44,182 nt of DNA, from positions 1-44,182 of the forward strand of contig QIDK01000136.1 of the NCBI GenBank assembly GCA_003228405.1. Reading direction: 5' to 3'. The translations under genes and the position numbers were made by a program. Positions 43,752 to 44,182 of the stretch are shown here, in pieces. Source of the stretch: Gammaproteobacteria bacterium. Lineage in GTDB: Bacteria; Pseudomonadota; Gammaproteobacteria; SZUA-229. Position 1 is the stretch's first letter, and each line of letters starts with the position of its first letter. Below the pieces are notes generated by a model. It was given only the letters and a program-made list of their open reading frames with translations. It did no database searches and was not told where the DNA came from.

Positions 43752-43780
43752 AGAATAGTGGATACATTTTATGATGTCAA
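43752..43780 (-). promoter_or_regulatory. Sigma70-type promoter of recA
   Basis: On the minus strand TTGACA (43780-43775) and TATTCT (43757-43752) are separated by 17 bp. The -35 box is a perfect match and the -10 box matches 4 of 6. The start of recA is about 62 bp downstream. The -35 box overlaps the palindrome at 43779-43809 by two bases. Confidence 0.7.
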
Positions 43781-43809
43781 TACTTTTTATCATGTTGATA
43801 AAAAGTATT
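43779..43809. promoter_or_regulatory. Perfect 31-bp palindrome at the recA -35 box
   Basis: AATACTTTTTATCA (43779-43792) and TGATAAAAAGTATT (43796-43809) are exact inverted repeats with a 3-nt centre. The site overlaps the end of the recA -35 hexamer, so a bound dimer could block or stimulate recA transcription. It may equally be an operator for the divergent WYL-type regulator about 258 bp away. Confidence 0.55.
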
Positions 43810-43845
43810 AGCTATATTATATTTATCAGCAATAATAGATAAAGA

Positions 43846-44026
43846 TTTACCGCGAATGAACGCAAATATGGGCGCAAATAGAAACAAAAGCTTTTGTGTG
43901 CGCTGTGCGCCATGATGAAAATATATTCTATGAAATCCCGGAAGCTTGCTTACCTTGCTCAGAACTGGCGCATAAACTAAAAACATTGGCGTCCATTCGC
44001 GATAATTCGCGATAATTTGCGGTAAA
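43846..44026. repeat. Palindromic intergenic repeat, copy C
   Basis: The left arm starts TTTACCGCGAATGAACGCAAAT at 43846, and the right arm ends with AATTTGCGGTAAA at 44026. The right arm also holds two tandem TTCGCGATAA units. The flanks match copies A and B in wording, while the centre is different and longer. It lies between recA and the divergent WYL-type gene. Confidence 0.65.
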
Positions 44027-44066
44027 ACAGCTTTTGCTTTTAGCTTGTCCATATATAGAGAACAGA

Positions 44067-44182
44067 ATGGCCTCAAACATTAAAATGCTCCATGAAATCA
44101 AATTCGCCACCCGCCAGCGCTTACAGTTTATCGAGGTAATGGCCTACTACAGCGGCAATATCAGCCGCAGTATGCTGGCCAG
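44067..44182 (+). CDS. WYL/HTH-type transcriptional regulator, 3' end outside the window
   Basis: Only the first 38 codons are visible. They read MASNIKMLHEIKFATRQRLQ, then FIEVMAYYSGNISRSMLA. The pattern (W/F)xxRQRLxFIExxxYxxGxxxRxxL at the N-terminus is the DNA-binding start of WYL-domain regulators. These include the BrxR/CapW group that often controls defence islands. An AGAGAA-type purine run sits 5-10 nt upstream. Its partner genes lie to the right of the window and are not known. It is divergent from recA. Confidence 0.6.
   Translation, partial: MASNIKMLHEIKFATRQRLQFIEVMAYYSGNISRSMLA

Noticed and set aside
43690-43780. LexA (SOS) box ahead of recA
   Set aside because: No CTG-N10-CAG was found. 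The nearest CTG and CAG triplets (near 43725-43755) are 16 bases apart, which is not a LexA site.
39131-44026. CRISPR array in the repeated ACCGCAAAT segments
   Set aside because: Copies are kilobases apart, palindromic and without regular spacers, so they are dispersed repeats.

Overview
This window comes from a gammaproteobacterium of moderate GC content. The right end carries the order recA, recX, alaS, lysC, csrA, tRNA-Ser(GCT), all on the minus strand, which is typical of that class. The species cannot be named from the sequence. Most of the window is a type VI secretion system (T6SS) locus with threonine-phosphorylation control.

Layout. 1-3680: two SulP-family anion transporters on the plus strand, the first cut by the window edge. 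3730-19591: a long minus-strand block. In transcription order it holds tagH (FHA protein), tssJ, tssK, tssL, tssM, tagF, pppA (phosphatase), ppkA (kinase) and a small unknown gene, then an ExbB-ExbD-ExbD-TonB-like energy-transduction module. 19592-19961: a divergent promoter region. 19962-31271: plus-strand tssA, tssB, tssC, a terminator, a second full-length tssC paralogue, tssE, tssF, tssG and clpV (tssH). No Hcp (tssD), VgrG (tssI) or PAAR gene is present, so the tube and spike genes must lie elsewhere.

31272-36674 is an accessory, decaying region. It holds a short Rhs fragment, the 3' end of an IS256-family transposase, two exported proteins of unknown function, and a truncated, frameshifted Rhs/YD-repeat gene. 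It also holds fragments of phage- or plasmid-like genes, a hicBA toxin-antitoxin pair and a 60-aa antitoxin-like gene. It stops at tRNA-Ser, whose 5' end and upstream region are partly duplicated. 37410-43689 is conserved housekeeping. Past recA, a WYL-type regulator starts on the plus strand and runs off the right edge.

How it may work. The T6SS genes encode the membrane complex (TssJLM), baseplate (TssEFGK), sheath (TssB plus two TssC), cap or chaperone protein TssA and recycling ATPase ClpV. PpkA, PppA, TagH and TagF form a post-translational switch. The PpkA N-terminus has seven acidic-x-Thr-Arg motifs and the TssL N-terminus has two related D-[KR]-T motifs, which suggests FHA-docking phosphosites on both. 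Three families of dispersed intergenic repeats are visible: a ~190-bp element at 1803 and 28323, a palindromic ACCGCAAAT family (three copies around alaS and recA), and a TTGACCCCTTTAACT motif at the two ends of the Rhs region.
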